From contig DATGMF010000060.1 in the NCBI GenBank assembly GCA_035293765.1, positions 1-64,000 on the forward strand: a stretch of 64,000 bases of DNA. Reading direction: 5' to 3'. This stretch comes from DASRHT01 sp035293765 (GTDB lineage: Bacteria; Chloroflexota; Ktedonobacteria; Ktedonobacterales; Ktedonobacteraceae). The notes beneath the pieces are model-generated. The model saw only the letters and a list, made by a program, of their open reading frames with translations. It was not told where the DNA came from and did no database searches. The position numbers were made by a program, and so were the translations under genes. How positions within the stretch are numbered: the stretch's first letter is position 1; each line of letters starts with the position of its first letter. Positions 51,079-60,042 of the stretch are shown here, in pieces.

Positions 51079-52458
51079 TCAAGGGAGGCGGTGGAAGTCG
51101 CTGCTTCGTCTCGATCCGCTTGAGGATACTGAAAGTTTTACTATGTCAAGCGCCTCCCCTACCGAGCCTACAACGCTAGCCCCCACCTGCAATAGCTGCT
51201 CCAGCAACTTCTGCCCCTCGCCGCCGGTATAATCACCGGCAGCAAAATCAATTTGTGCGTCTTCTCCTCCTCTAGAGAAAGGCATCAGCATCACAACAGG
51301 CAGCCCGCGTTGGGCCGCATGCACCGCTTCCTGAAGCAACGCCAGATTGCCAGGGCCAATCGGAGCCGGACAAAGGATCAGGATGGCTGCGCGGGCGAGG
51401 CCGGCGCGCACCTGCTCCAGGGTCGCGGGTGCAATAGGAGCGTAGGGTTGCTCTGTGATAACTTCGCTTGCCAGCCTCAACGCGAGGGTGTGATCGCTGT
51501 CGCCGACGTTTAATGCGCCCGCGATAAAGGGGATGTGAGCATCCGCTAATGCGCGCATCATCAGCTCACCGGAGCCACCACCAGCAATGATATGGACCTG
51601 CGCCTGGAGATGATCCGCTCGCGCCTCGCCTCTTTCGTTAGCAGTAGGGGGCAGGACGCTGAGATGCTCGGCTCCTCGCAGGATGCCGACCTGCACACTG
51701 GTTCCGTAGACGCGGCTGAGCAGATCAGGCTCCAGCACTTCGGCGGGTCCAGCATCGGCAACGATGCCACGCTGAAAGAGCAGGAGACGCGGGAAATAGC
51801 GGGCCGCGAGATTGAGATCGTGCATAGCTGCAACCACGGTGACACCCCGCTCGCGGTTGAGACGCTTTACCAGTTCCAGCGTCTCAATTTGATATTTGAT
51901 ATCAAGATGCGATGTGGGTTCATCCAGCAATAACACCAGAGGTTGCTGCGCCAGCGCCATAGCGATCATGACGCGCTGACGCTCGCCGCCGCTTAGCTCG
52001 TTGAAGATGCGGCTGGCGAGCGCAGAGATGCCAGCCGCATTCATGGCATCCTGTACCCTCGCCTGATCATCTTTGCCAGGGGAGCCGAAAAAAGAGCTGA
52101 TAAACGGAGTACGCCCGAGATTGACCATCTGCTCGACGGTAAAAGCGAAGGGGACATGGAATTCCTGAGGAACAACGGCAAGACGCCGGGCAACGCCGCG
52201 CCTGCCCCACTGCTCTAAAGCTCGCCCTTGCAGCAATACCTGTCCCTGCCGGGGCTGGAGTACGCCGCTCAGCAAGCGCAATAGCGTCGTTTTGCCGGAA
52301 CCATTGGGACCCAGCAAGCCGACCATTTCACCGGCTTTGATCGTGAGCGAAGTATCGTATAAGAGCAATTGTCGCCCGTAGCCAAAGACGACGTTGCGTA
52401 GTTCCAGCACCGGATCGCCTCTTGAAGCTTTTACCTCTGTCTGATCGGCCTTTACCAT
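51079..52458 (-). CDS. btuD: Cobalamin/iron-type ABC transporter ATPase with Rossmann-like extension
   Basis: A 459-residue protein. Residues about 17-265 are the ABC ATPase: Walker A 'GLLGPNGSGKTTLLRLLSG', signature 'NELSGGERQRVMIAMAL', Walker B 'PLVLLLDEPTSHLDI' and the switch His in 'AAMHDLNLA'. Residues about 285-450 are an extension: 'VHIIAGGGSGELMMRALADAHI', 'ALNVGDSDHTLALRLASEV', 'ILILCPAPIGPGNLALLQEAV'. It is found on BtuD/FecE-type ATPases of several phyla; its job is unknown and a regulatory nucleotide- or corrinoid-binding site is possible. It overlaps the permease gene by seven bases and is under the cobalamin riboswitch operon. Confidence 0.9.
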   Translation of the reverse strand: MVKADQTEVKASRGDPVLELRNVVFGYGRQLLLYDTSLTIKAGEMVGLLGPNGSGKTTLLRLLSGVLQPRQGQVLLQGRALEQWGRRGVARRLAVVPQEFHVPFAFTVEQMVNLGRTPFISSFFGSPGKDDQARVQDAMNAAGISALASRIFNELSGGERQRVMIAMALAQQPLVLLLDEPTSHLDIKYQIETLELVKRLNRERGVTVVAAMHDLNLAARYFPRLLLFQRGIVADAGPAEVLEPDLLSRVYGTSVQVGILRGAEHLSVLPPTANERGEARADHLQAQVHIIAGGGSGELMMRALADAHIPFIAGALNVGDSDHTLALRLASEVITEQPYAPIAPATLEQVRAGLARAAILILCPAPIGPGNLALLQEAVHAAQRGLPVVMLMPFSRGGEDAQIDFAAGDYTGGEGQKLLEQLLQVGASVVGSVGEALDIVKLSVSSSGSRRSSDFHRLP

Positions 52459-53549
52459 CGATACTCTCGCTTGCTATTTCTCAAGAGGAACAAGAAAAAT
52501 GGCGCACCGACCAGCGCGGTAAAAATACCGACCGGCAAAACGGCGGGGGCTATCACTACGCGCCCCAGCAGATCCGCCAGGACCAGGAAAATCGCTCCCC
52601 CTAGCGCCGAGGTGGGCAGGAGCAGGCGGTGCCCGGGTCCGAGCAAGAGGCGCATGATATGGGGAGTCACAAGGCCGACGAAGCCGATCAGGCCGCTAAT
52701 GGAGACAGCCGCCGCCGTGATGACCGACGCGAGAGCAATGAGCATAAGCTTGGAACGCTCGACGTGTAAGCCCAGATGGGCAGCCCCCTCTTCCCCCAAT
52801 GTAAGGGCATCGAGCACGCCGGAAAAGCTGAATGAGAAAATGACGCCGATGACAATCACGACGCCGACGATCAGGATCGGCGGCCAGCTTGTGACGGCGA
52901 TGCCGCCTGATAGCCAGTTGAACAACCCCTGCACGCCGAACTGGGCATGTGGGCTGATCGTGAGGATAAGCGTCTGCAACGCCACCACTACGGCATTGAC
53001 CACAACGCCCGCCAGCAGCAGCGTCACCACGGGCGTATGTCCATCGGTGCGAGCGACGGCATAGACAAAAAAGACGGTCGTGATTGCACCCACAAAGGCC
53101 AGCACCGGAGTGAGCGAGAAGAGGGAGCCATAGATGGTATCCAACGGCAGGATAAAGGCGATGACCGCTCCCAGAGCAGCTCCAGATGAAGTGCCAATCA
53201 GGAAAGGGTCGGCGAGCGGGTTGCGCAACATACCTTGAAAGATCACGCCCGCCACTGCCAGGGCCGCGCCTACGAGCGCCGAGCCAATGACCGTGGGCAT
53301 ACGCACCTGCCACACAATCAGCTCGGCTGACGGGTCCCATTGCCGCGCAAAATGAAACAGTCCCGTCCCGTTGAGCAAGATCTGGACGATGGTGCTGAGT
53401 GGGATTGCGGTTGAGCCAAAGCTAACTGCCAGCACAATGGCCGCCAATAACAACAGGCAGAATAGAGGAATAGCCAGCGGTGCGGAGAACCATCGCCGTT
53501 TTTCTCCGCGCCGCAGTTCCGGTTGAGCTGTGCGAGTCGCAAGTTTCAT
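52452..53549 (-). CDS. btuC: Cobalamin/iron-type ABC transporter permease (BtuC/FecCD family)
   Basis: A 365-residue membrane protein with about ten helices. It shows the FecCD family's 'RMPTVIGSALVGAALAVAGVIFQGMLRNPLADPFLIGTSSGAALGAV' pattern (given here in parts: 'RMPTVIGSALVGAALAVAG', 'LRNPLADPFLIGTSSGA'), 'GLIGFVGLVTPHIMRLLLG' and 'GRVVIAPAVLPVGIFTALVGAPFFLFLL', the coupling and pore regions. It lies between the substrate-binding protein and the ATPase in one operon. Confidence 0.9.
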   Translation of the reverse strand: MKLATRTAQPELRRGEKRRWFSAPLAIPLFCLLLLAAIVLAVSFGSTAIPLSTIVQILLNGTGLFHFARQWDPSAELIVWQVRMPTVIGSALVGAALAVAGVIFQGMLRNPLADPFLIGTSSGAALGAVIAFILPLDTIYGSLFSLTPVLAFVGAITTVFFVYAVARTDGHTPVVTLLLAGVVVNAVVVALQTLILTISPHAQFGVQGLFNWLSGGIAVTSWPPILIVGVVIVIGVIFSFSFSGVLDALTLGEEGAAHLGLHVERSKLMLIALASVITAAAVSISGLIGFVGLVTPHIMRLLLGPGHRLLLPTSALGGAIFLVLADLLGRVVIAPAVLPVGIFTALVGAPFFLFLLRNSKREYRW

Positions 53550-53591
53550 AATATTGTCTATTGTACGCTAACGATGGCACACGCTGCCAGA

Positions 53592-54569
53592 TTATGCAGC
53601 CGCACTACAATAAGCAGGCAATGAACCGGAAAATTTATCGGGGTGGACGAGTTGCGCGACGCAACGCAGCCCTTCAACAAGACGAGGACCGGGCCGTGAC
53701 AGCAGATCGCCATTGACGTTGTAGACATGGTTCGCTTTCACAGCTTCAATATTTCCCCAGTTGGCACGCTTACCAACGGAAGCCGCATCGCCGCCAAATT
53801 TGGGATCTTCTGTCAGCACGATAAATTGCGGATTGGCGGCGATCACGGCCTCGTCAGTTACCTGGGGATAGCCCTGACCGCCAGTATTGTCGTGGAAGAT
53901 ATTGATGGCGTTAGCATCCTGTAAAAGATCATCGCCAAAGGAGCCGCCACCGAAGACGAACGGCTTGCCGGGCGTGCTGTAGTCCAGCTCAATCATTACT
54001 TTAGGGGCCGTTGTACCCGCAACCGCCGCTTTGATCTGATCAATCTGCTGTTGGAGCTGATTCACCAGCTTAGTAGCGGCATCCTGGGTAAAGGTGAGAC
54101 GGCCCAATAGCAATATTTGTTGCAGCGATTGTGCAAAGTTAGCGATTGGCAGGTCCACAACGTGCAAGCCCAGACCGGCCAGTTGCCCATCGTACTGCTT
54201 GGTCTCACCGCCATAGCTCAAAACAAGGTCTGGCTTCAACGATACAATCTGCTCTACATTATATTTGCTGTTAGCATCCGATATTTTTGGCAGTGAGACC
54301 ATCTCTGCCGGAAAATTCGTGTAGTAATCAACTGCCACAACTCGCTTAGCCAGACCCAGCGCGCCCAGTTCCTCGCTGATGCTTGGGATGAGCGAGACGA
54401 TGCGTTGAGGCGGTGTGGAGGGAAACGCGATTGGCGTGCCATAGAAATCCGGCGCGGCGGTGGGAGTCGCGGACGCAGATGGGTTAGCAGCAGTTTGCTG
54501 GCCGCAAGCTGTTAATAACAACAGAAAAAATAGCATCGCTAAAAAGATACGGGATAGTTGAGTACGCAT
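53592..54569 (-). CDS. btuF: Periplasmic-binding-type lipoprotein for cobalamin (BtuF-like)
   Basis: A 325-residue lipoprotein with lipobox 'LLTAC' at about residue 22 and a Thr/Ala/Pro linker. The mature part follows the BtuF/FhuD (PBP2-like) layout: 'QRIVSLIPSISEELGALGLAKRVVAVDYYTNFP', 'VEQIVSLKPDLVLSYGG', 'DEAVIAANPQFIVLTEDP' and a C-terminal 'VEGLRCVAQLVHP'. It is the first gene after the cobalamin riboswitch, so the ligand is probably a corrinoid. GGAGG precedes the ATG. Confidence 0.9.
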   Translation of the reverse strand: MRTQLSRIFLAMLFFLLLLTACGQQTAANPSASATPTAAPDFYGTPIAFPSTPPQRIVSLIPSISEELGALGLAKRVVAVDYYTNFPAEMVSLPKISDANSKYNVEQIVSLKPDLVLSYGGETKQYDGQLAGLGLHVVDLPIANFAQSLQQILLLGRLTFTQDAATKLVNQLQQQIDQIKAAVAGTTAPKVMIELDYSTPGKPFVFGGGSFGDDLLQDANAINIFHDNTGGQGYPQVTDEAVIAANPQFIVLTEDPKFGGDAASVGKRANWGNIEAVKANHVYNVNGDLLSRPGPRLVEGLRCVAQLVHPDKFSGSLPAYCSAAA

Positions 54570-54715
54570 GTGGTGACCTCCGAATCGTCATGATAGATGC
54601 CGCAGTCACCCCGCGCGAATGGAGATTGAGCCGGAGACAAGAAGGCGTGAAATGTGTGTTGCCGCACGCAGTATCGGCGTCTCGGTTCGCTCCTTTTACG
54701 CGAAGGAACGTAAGC

Positions 54716-54934
54716 ATACCCACCGGGCAGGTCTCCTGACTCCTGGTTGCTTGCGCAGCCCATCCGGCCTTCCCATCCTTAATGGTGGTATACACCCATA
54801 GGACAGTGACAACGTCTCGCGTCATGCGAGAGGATAAGCTGCTCACCAGTTACAGTAGCGCGACTGCGTCGGATTCGCACCGACTTCCCTATTCTGCCCG
54901 AGCCTCTGCGACTCCAGGCCACCCGGTGAAGATA
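54716..54934 (-). ncRNA. Cobalamin riboswitch
   Basis: Read on the minus strand, the element has the conserved 'GGGAAGTCGGTGCGAATCC' and 'CGCGCTACTGTAA' core, then the B12-box-like 'GTTGTCACTG' and a closing 'GCCCGGTGG' that pairs with 'CACCGGGTGG' at the 5' end. Its length (about 220 bases) and place 150 bases before btuF match the class. Binding of adenosylcobalamin should shut off the uptake operon. Confidence 0.93.
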
Positions 54935-54952
54935 AATATATTACCAGCAGTA

Positions 54953-54982
54953 AGTATATGCGGCGGCGCTGCACAATGTCAA
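54953..54982 (-). promoter_or_regulatory. Promoter of the cobalamin uptake operon
   Basis: On the minus strand TTGACA (54982-54977) and TATACT (54958-54953) with an 18-base spacer lie directly before the riboswitch. Confidence 0.7.
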
Positions 54983-55040
54983 CAGGCTTAGTTTGTGATA
55001 TCCTGGACAGAGGAAAAGGAAATGATGAAAGGATCAAGGT

Positions 55041-56321
55041 TTGACGACCAGAACCAGTGAGATGTCCTTTTTACAAGAGCTTGCCTTGAATAAGCAGCTT
55101 GTAATAGCAAAACAGGATCAAGAAACATTAGCATGCGTGAGCAAGATATTTAAAGCAGCCAATGGCATACTCATTCGTTTGGGTGGTAAGGCTGGAAGGT
55201 TAGGAGAGTCCATTGTGGGTACAGCTTTTCTTGAAGGTATCCTGCTTGCACTGGATTGTCTTCATATTAATGATGTAGATATTAGCATCGTCGTCGATGA
55301 AAACGTTGTAGAGTTATTTGATGAGGAACTTTATCAAGCACGATTTTCTCGGCAGATTAACGTCTTTCAGGCACCATCAGATGCAACCAATAATATCTGG
55401 AAATTACCAGCTTATCATCCCGGGCAAGACAATATTATGATTATGGATTTTCACGGTGCAAATGATGGCGCTCCTTATTTGCAAGTAGATCAGGAAATGC
55501 TTACCCATAGCAATGAACCCAGCAGCCGCATGCGTACAGTAACAACGTTATCGCATCTTTTCCGGGTAGCAGTGAGAAGTTATGTTCATCGTGGTCCTTA
55601 TAGAAGATATGCTGATTTCATAGAAGAGTTATTGAGCCTGCCAGAAGGTTCCATCGACAGCTACAAAGTTCAGCCCAATCTATTACTTTCCGCGCACGAT
55701 GAGGCGCGATATCCTTATCTCGTGGAGACTTCAGGTCTCAATCCAGAAGCAATGCAGATAGTATGTTTTTTTCAATCCGTCGTCATTGCTAAATGTTATC
55801 CGCGATGGGATGAGGTCATCGCATTGATCCATGATTATTTTGCGCGCAACTTTCCGACTCAGAAACTCGATTTCCTGATAGCATGTGGCCCTGATGCCCA
55901 GCAGCCAGAGGGCTTAAAACAGTCAGATGTGCAGGATGATTATGGCAATCTGCTTAAAGGACAGACTAACGCTCGCATATTGGTACATACAATAGACTCT
56001 TTACGAGATCTCGCGGTAATTGTCAAGCATGCCACATTCGTGCTATCGAACGATACCGGGCCCGCTCATATCTCAGGAGCCTTACACATTCCTACAATAG
56101 TTCCCTACCTTCCTGGAAATGTCTATTCAAAGCAAGTCTGGGCTTCTAGCCTCCGGCACTTTGGAGTGACGTTAGATCCTGACTCGTTTAGCTTCGAAGA
56201 AACGAAAGCGGCGGTCTTATGGAACAAAACACACATTATCGGGAGCATCTCTCCTGCAAGGATCGCAGATGAGGTAATGAAGGCTTGCAAGCTCTCTCAT
56301 GCCTCACACGAGAGAGCTTGA
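55041..56321 (+). CDS. Glycosyltransferase family 9-like protein
   Basis: A 426-residue protein. The C-terminal half has the GT9 (ADP-heptose:LPS heptosyltransferase) donor-site pattern 'LRDLAVIVKHATFVLSNDTGPAHISGALHIPTI', and the N-terminal half a weaker GT-B fold ('GRLGESIVGTAFLEGILLAL', 'HINDVDISIVVDENVVEL'). GT-B enzymes transfer sugars from nucleotide donors; here the acceptor is unknown and an LPS heptose role is unlikely in this phylum. The gene is notably more AT-rich than its neighbours, which may mean transfer. The start is TTG 55041 behind GAAAGG, or ATG 55062 with no ribosome site. A hairpin overlaps its stop. Confidence 0.75.
   Translation: MTTRTSEMSFLQELALNKQLVIAKQDQETLACVSKIFKAANGILIRLGGKAGRLGESIVGTAFLEGILLALDCLHINDVDISIVVDENVVELFDEELYQARFSRQINVFQAPSDATNNIWKLPAYHPGQDNIMIMDFHGANDGAPYLQVDQEMLTHSNEPSSRMRTVTTLSHLFRVAVRSYVHRGPYRRYADFIEELLSLPEGSIDSYKVQPNLLLSAHDEARYPYLVETSGLNPEAMQIVCFFQSVVIAKCYPRWDEVIALIHDYFARNFPTQKLDFLIACGPDAQQPEGLKQSDVQDDYGNLLKGQTNARILVHTIDSLRDLAVIVKHATFVLSNDTGPAHISGALHIPTIVPYLPGNVYSKQVWASSLRHFGVTLDPDSFSFEETKAAVLWNKTHIIGSISPARIADEVMKACKLSHASHERA
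56288..56320 (+). terminator. 11-bp hairpin overlapping the stop of the GT9-like gene
   Basis: CAAGCTCTCTC (56288-56298) pairs with GAGAGAGCTTG (56310-56320); the TGA stop (56319-56321) is at its edge. It lies between convergent genes. Confidence 0.65.
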
Positions 56322-56357
56322 TCTGCAATCTTTGCAGCTCTACCATCGCTACAACAC

Positions 56358-57185
56358 TCAGTGCGGAATGCGCCAGCGTGTGACCAGCACAGGTGGGATC
56401 TCGCGATAATTGGCCCAGCTCAATATGTTCCCCGGCTGTGAGCCATCATGAGGGGGATCGAAAGCCGGCTCTTCCAGCCCATCAAGCATCAGACCCGCTT
56501 GAAAACAGGCATTGAAGAGAACGTGCAAGGGACGATCAAAGTAATAGTGCGGCAGAGGCTCACCCAGCATCCCTACCCCTTTCTGAGGGCTGAAATGCAG
56601 ATAGCTGGTGGTTTTAATGGCGTAGGTCCTGACAATTTCGCCATTGACGGTGGTCTCTTCCACACTGAATGTCGTGCCAGCCTGGTTAAAGCAGGGATGG
56701 CTCAGCGAGAAGACAAAGCGCCCACCGGGCTTGACCACCTGCCGGATGGCGCGCATCAACGGCTCAATTTCGGTCATATCCATGATGGCCTGGTTGCACA
56801 CGGCGGCATCAAAGCGTTGTGCTCCCAGAGCCACAATCTCCTCCTCTCGGGTGGCATCCACCAGGCGGTAGTCGATCCGGTCGGCATGCTCAGAAGAGCG
56901 GGCGCGGGCGCGTTCGAGAAACTGGGAGCTGAAGTCTGTGGCAAGCACATTCACACCGAGCTGGGCCATACGGCGCGCGAAGACGCCATTGCCACAACCA
57001 ATCTCCAGGACGGTTTCACCTGGCTGCAAGTTGAGCAACCGCTCGCATGCAGGACCGATCAGCAGGCGCTGGAACTGGTTGCCCTCACCCATCCTCTCGT
57101 CCCAAAATGCGGCTTTCTGGTCCCAGATGCGGCGCGTCTCCTCATGGAGATCGGCAGGTTGAGCAGTCTTTCCATCAGTCGTCAT
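56358..57185 (-). CDS. SAM-dependent class I methyltransferase
   Basis: A 275-residue enzyme: motif I 'VLEIGCGNGVFARRMAQLG', strand 2 'VLATDFSSQFLERARAR', 'FDAAVCNQAIMDMTEIE' (motif IV region) and 'VVKPGGRFVFSLSHPCF'. The last is frequent in small-molecule methyltransferases of the methyltransferase_11/31 group, such as those annotated for ubiquinone-like or tellurite products. The substrate is not known. It converges with the GT9-like gene. Confidence 0.87.
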   Translation of the reverse strand: MTTDGKTAQPADLHEETRRIWDQKAAFWDERMGEGNQFQRLLIGPACERLLNLQPGETVLEIGCGNGVFARRMAQLGVNVLATDFSSQFLERARARSSEHADRIDYRLVDATREEEIVALGAQRFDAAVCNQAIMDMTEIEPLMRAIRQVVKPGGRFVFSLSHPCFNQAGTTFSVEETTVNGEIVRTYAIKTTSYLHFSPQKGVGMLGEPLPHYYFDRPLHVLFNACFQAGLMLDGLEEPAFDPPHDGSQPGNILSWANYREIPPVLVTRWRIPH

Positions 57186-57456
57186 TAGAGGATTCCTTTC
57201 TCATTTTTTCAACAACTTGGAGTGCCAGTGTAGCGGAAATGAGGCCAGAAAACACCGTTCCAAAGAACGATGCGAGTGATTGACAACCATGATACAATTA
57301 AAATGAGAAATTTATGGTTCTCTAAAGAGGGAAGTAACAGCGAGTCGATTGTTTATATAGTTCCATCCAAGATAGCCATCGGACAAGAAGCTTCGCAGTA
57401 TTACTGCGACCGCCCTTTGTATGTCCTCTTCAATGCCTGCTGATCAGCCAGAGAGG
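57186..57456. other. Non-coding interval
   Basis: No gene or RNA family is recognised. It should hold the methyltransferase promoter on the minus strand. Confidence 0.4.
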
Positions 57457-57492
57457 CGCGCCGGGCCTTCTGTGTGAGCATAGCCCGGCGCG
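57457..57492 (-). terminator. GC-rich hairpin after the DUF4230 gene
   Basis: CGCGCCGGGC (57457-57466) pairs with GCCCGGCGCG (57483-57492), 30 bases beyond the end of the DUF4230 gene and hence at the end of the GTPase operon. No T tract follows. Confidence 0.55.
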
Positions 57493-57523
57493 AGAGTCGC
57501 GGAATATACGTTGCAAAATCTGT

Positions 57524-58171
57524 TTAGCTGCACGTTCCGGCTGGTATGTTGATAACCACCGTTGAAAAGCCTATGGTGGTGAACAGTGACGTTAATTGGG
57601 CTTTGGCGCTATCCGATGCTTGCTGGAGGATACCTTCCTGGCATGCCTCACCTTGCAGCGAGTCCTTCGCGGCTGACAGTACTTTCAGGGTCGTGTTCTC
57701 ATCGAGATTTTGATTCCATAGCCCTCGGACGCCACTGCTGGCATCATAGATCTGTGTCCGGCCAGGATCAATGTCTGAGTTCAGAACTTGTGGTGCTGGC
57801 GCATTGACCGTGATCGAGGCTTTGCCAGGCTCTGTTCCCTGTATCTGTATATCGCTGCTGCTGAGCTTAGAGAGATCGATACCCGCGGTGACTTTGCCAA
57901 ACACAACGAACAACTTCTTGGCATCGCCAAGAAAATGCCAGAAGGAATTCGCATCCGGGTCGTACGTAATAATTTGTTGCAGCGTGTAAGAGACCGTCTC
58001 CAACTTGCCGATACGCTGCACTTGTGTGATGACGACCGCATTCGTCGGGAAGTAACCAGCGGGTTTTTGCAGCAGATTATAGGCAGTATAGGCTCCTCCA
58101 GCAATAAGAGCTAGCACTAATACGATAAAGATCAACCGAACGAAAAAAGAGAAGGGTGTGCGCCGTTCCAT
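57524..58171 (-). CDS. DUF4230 membrane protein
   Basis: A 215-residue protein with one N-terminal membrane helix (about 9-33: 'FFVRLIFIVLVLALIAGGAYTAY') and an extracellular domain of the DUF4230 type ('VVITQVQRIGKLETVSYTLQQIITYD', 'LFVVFGKVTAGIDLSKLSSSDIQI', 'SITVNAPAPQVLNSDID', then a helix-rich end and 'GFSTVVINIPAG'). Function is unknown. It lies 38 bases after the GAP1-like gene and is likely the last gene of the same operon. Confidence 0.85.
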   Translation of the reverse strand: MERRTPFSFFVRLIFIVLVLALIAGGAYTAYNLLQKPAGYFPTNAVVITQVQRIGKLETVSYTLQQIITYDPDANSFWHFLGDAKKLFVVFGKVTAGIDLSKLSSSDIQIQGTEPGKASITVNAPAPQVLNSDIDPGRTQIYDASSGVRGLWNQNLDENTTLKVLSAAKDSLQGEACQEGILQQASDSAKAQLTSLFTTIGFSTVVINIPAGTCS

Positions 58172-58209
58172 TGTTGAATTTCTCCCTCTGGATCTGTGTT
58201 ATCGACAAT

Positions 58210-60006
58210 TTAAGCCGTAATCTTGAATGACAAAAGTTCTGACTTGCCAAACGGCGTCTGATCTCTAAACATCTGGACCTTGATGGTATGCGTACCAACA
58301 GGACCAGGTGACTGAAATTGAAAAACAAATGTATAGACGGCACCCGGCGCTACAGATGCTGTAACGAGCGCCAGTTGCTGTTCTGCCGGGCAATCCTGAT
58401 CTGTTGTAGTCCCCGGATCAGGATTAGGAATACACTTCAGTTGATAGTGTTGTTGCACATTCCAGGTACTTGAGCCACTATTTTTTACTGCTACGGAAAA
58501 GGTGAAAGCTGCATTTTTTGCTGCCGAGGGAGAGCTTATCGCAGAAAACGTGACGTCATCTGTAAGTATCGGGATCGGCGTGACAGTGCCACGAACCGGA
58601 ACAGGAGGCGTACGTCTTGGTACAGACGGCGTATGCGTAGATGCGACCACGCCAGGAGAGTTTGGCTGCGGAGCCCGAGCGATCAGTGAGATGATCAGGG
58701 CGCCAAGCAGGAGCAGATTCAGGCAAAGCGAAAGCAGGACGACGCGATAGAGCACACGTTGCGGACGAATCTGCGCTAATTCTTGCCGAAACTGCGAGAC
58801 GAGCGCTCCTGTTGCGTTTTTTGCGCGTGTGCTGATAGGCACAGGTCGTTGTGGCGGCTGTGACATAAAACCGCCGCTGCGAGCATCCTGCTGCGGCGAG
58901 TTTTGCGCTGCAAGTGCCGCCGGTTGCTGGCGATAAGGCACGGCGGTAGCTGGTTGATTGCTCTGCACTTCCCGATCAACCAGCGGGACAGGCTGAATCG
59001 CTGGCATAACGGGCCTGGAACGCTCTCGCTCCCTGATGCGTTGTTGCTCCGCCGCTTTGCGTTTCTGCTCTTGCTCCTGTTGGTATGTCTCGAACAGCCG
59101 GAGCAAAGCCGCAACATCTCTGACATCCTGCTTGTCCGCTTGCTCAATCAACGAGGCGAGCTGATCTTCACGCTGTCGTGGGGCCTGTATCCGTCGGCAA
59201 AGCTCGGTAACAGCAAAGCTGATGTATTGGTCAACCATCCCTTCTACCTCCGGGCGCGTCCTGGAGGCTGCCGTATCCACATTGAACGAGCTTTCACCGG
59301 GCGGCAGGAAGCGTTCAGAGAAAAAACCGGCAATCGTCTCCTCGTCGCTATCGCGACCATCTGTGTACGTGCTGAACGTCATCCCGGCCAGCAGTGCGAG
59401 CGGCAAACTCTGGGTGACGCCCCAGATCAGCGCGGCAATCGTCTCGGAAGAGCCACATAAAGCAAGCTGCCCCGGAGATGAAGAGCGCAAAAAGTGTGCC
59501 AGGGCCAGGCGCAACGAGGCGCGGAAATTGTCCATCGAAGCAATTTGCCAGGCAGGCGTCTCGCGTGAGAAGAGCCTCTGCTCGGGAAGTGGGTCCAACA
59601 AAAGTTGCCGCGGGCTAAGCGGATTCTTCGTCGTCACCCAGAGATCACTGTGCCAGAGCAGAATCGCATCGCGGGCGGAAAAATGCGCGGGCAAACCTGC
59701 CAACAGATGCGTCAGATAGGCTCCTGGTCTGCCCACGCTCTCCACATCCAGCATCTCTCTGCGAACCAGGATACGCTCCTCCTCTGCATCTATCAGGGCC
59801 AGACAGACCGGCGCATCTGCCGCACGGACAGAGCTTGCCCGCATCCCAGGCGGAAGATCATAGGAGAGATAACGCTCCAGACCTCTGTAGCGTGGACTTC
59901 GAGCATCACTTAGTTCTTGCGAGGCTGCGCGAATACGAAACCCCGCCGTGCGGCCACTCAGCCCAACCTCAGACCATGTATAGATGAGTTGATCGATTCT
60001 TGCCAT
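58210..60006 (-). CDS. GAP1-N2-like GTPase-associated protein with membrane anchor and Ig-like domain
   Basis: A 598-residue protein. The N-terminal 270 residues begin 'QLIYTWSEVGLSGRTAGFRIRAASQELSD' and match in pattern the GTPase-associated protein 1 (GAP1-N2) domain. Residues about 280-330 are charged helix/coiled coil ('QQEQEQKRKAAEQQRIRERERSR'). A Pro/Gln-rich linker leads to a membrane helix (418-444), then Thr/Pro-rich sequence and a C-terminal beta-sandwich ('FSVAVKNSGSSTWNVQQHYQLKC', 'GPVGTHTIKVQMFRDQ'), similar to NBR1-type Ig-like domains, outside the cell. So a cytoplasmic GTPase-linked domain is tied to an outer sensor. It is 36 bases after the zinc-ribbon GTPase gene. Confidence 0.8.
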   Translation of the reverse strand: MARIDQLIYTWSEVGLSGRTAGFRIRAASQELSDARSPRYRGLERYLSYDLPPGMRASSVRAADAPVCLALIDAEEERILVRREMLDVESVGRPGAYLTHLLAGLPAHFSARDAILLWHSDLWVTTKNPLSPRQLLLDPLPEQRLFSRETPAWQIASMDNFRASLRLALAHFLRSSSPGQLALCGSSETIAALIWGVTQSLPLALLAGMTFSTYTDGRDSDEETIAGFFSERFLPPGESSFNVDTAASRTRPEVEGMVDQYISFAVTELCRRIQAPRQREDQLASLIEQADKQDVRDVAALLRLFETYQQEQEQKRKAAEQQRIRERERSRPVMPAIQPVPLVDREVQSNQPATAVPYRQQPAALAAQNSPQQDARSGGFMSQPPQRPVPISTRAKNATGALVSQFRQELAQIRPQRVLYRVVLLSLCLNLLLLGALIISLIARAPQPNSPGVVASTHTPSVPRRTPPVPVRGTVTPIPILTDDVTFSAISSPSAAKNAAFTFSVAVKNSGSSTWNVQQHYQLKCIPNPDPGTTTDQDCPAEQQLALVTASVAPGAVYTFVFQFQSPGPVGTHTIKVQMFRDQTPFGKSELLSFKITA

Positions 60007-60042
60007 AGCCTCATATCCTTCTAACGAAACTCAATGCTTATA

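Noticed and set aside
54484..54846. 120-codon minus-strand frame before btuF
   Set aside because: It lies across the cobalamin riboswitch and the btuF leader and has no protein-like features.
57275..57300. TTGACA-like motif near 57283 as a plus-strand promoter
   Set aside because: The nearest -10-like hexamer (TACAAT) is only about seven bases away, which does not fit a sigma-70 promoter.
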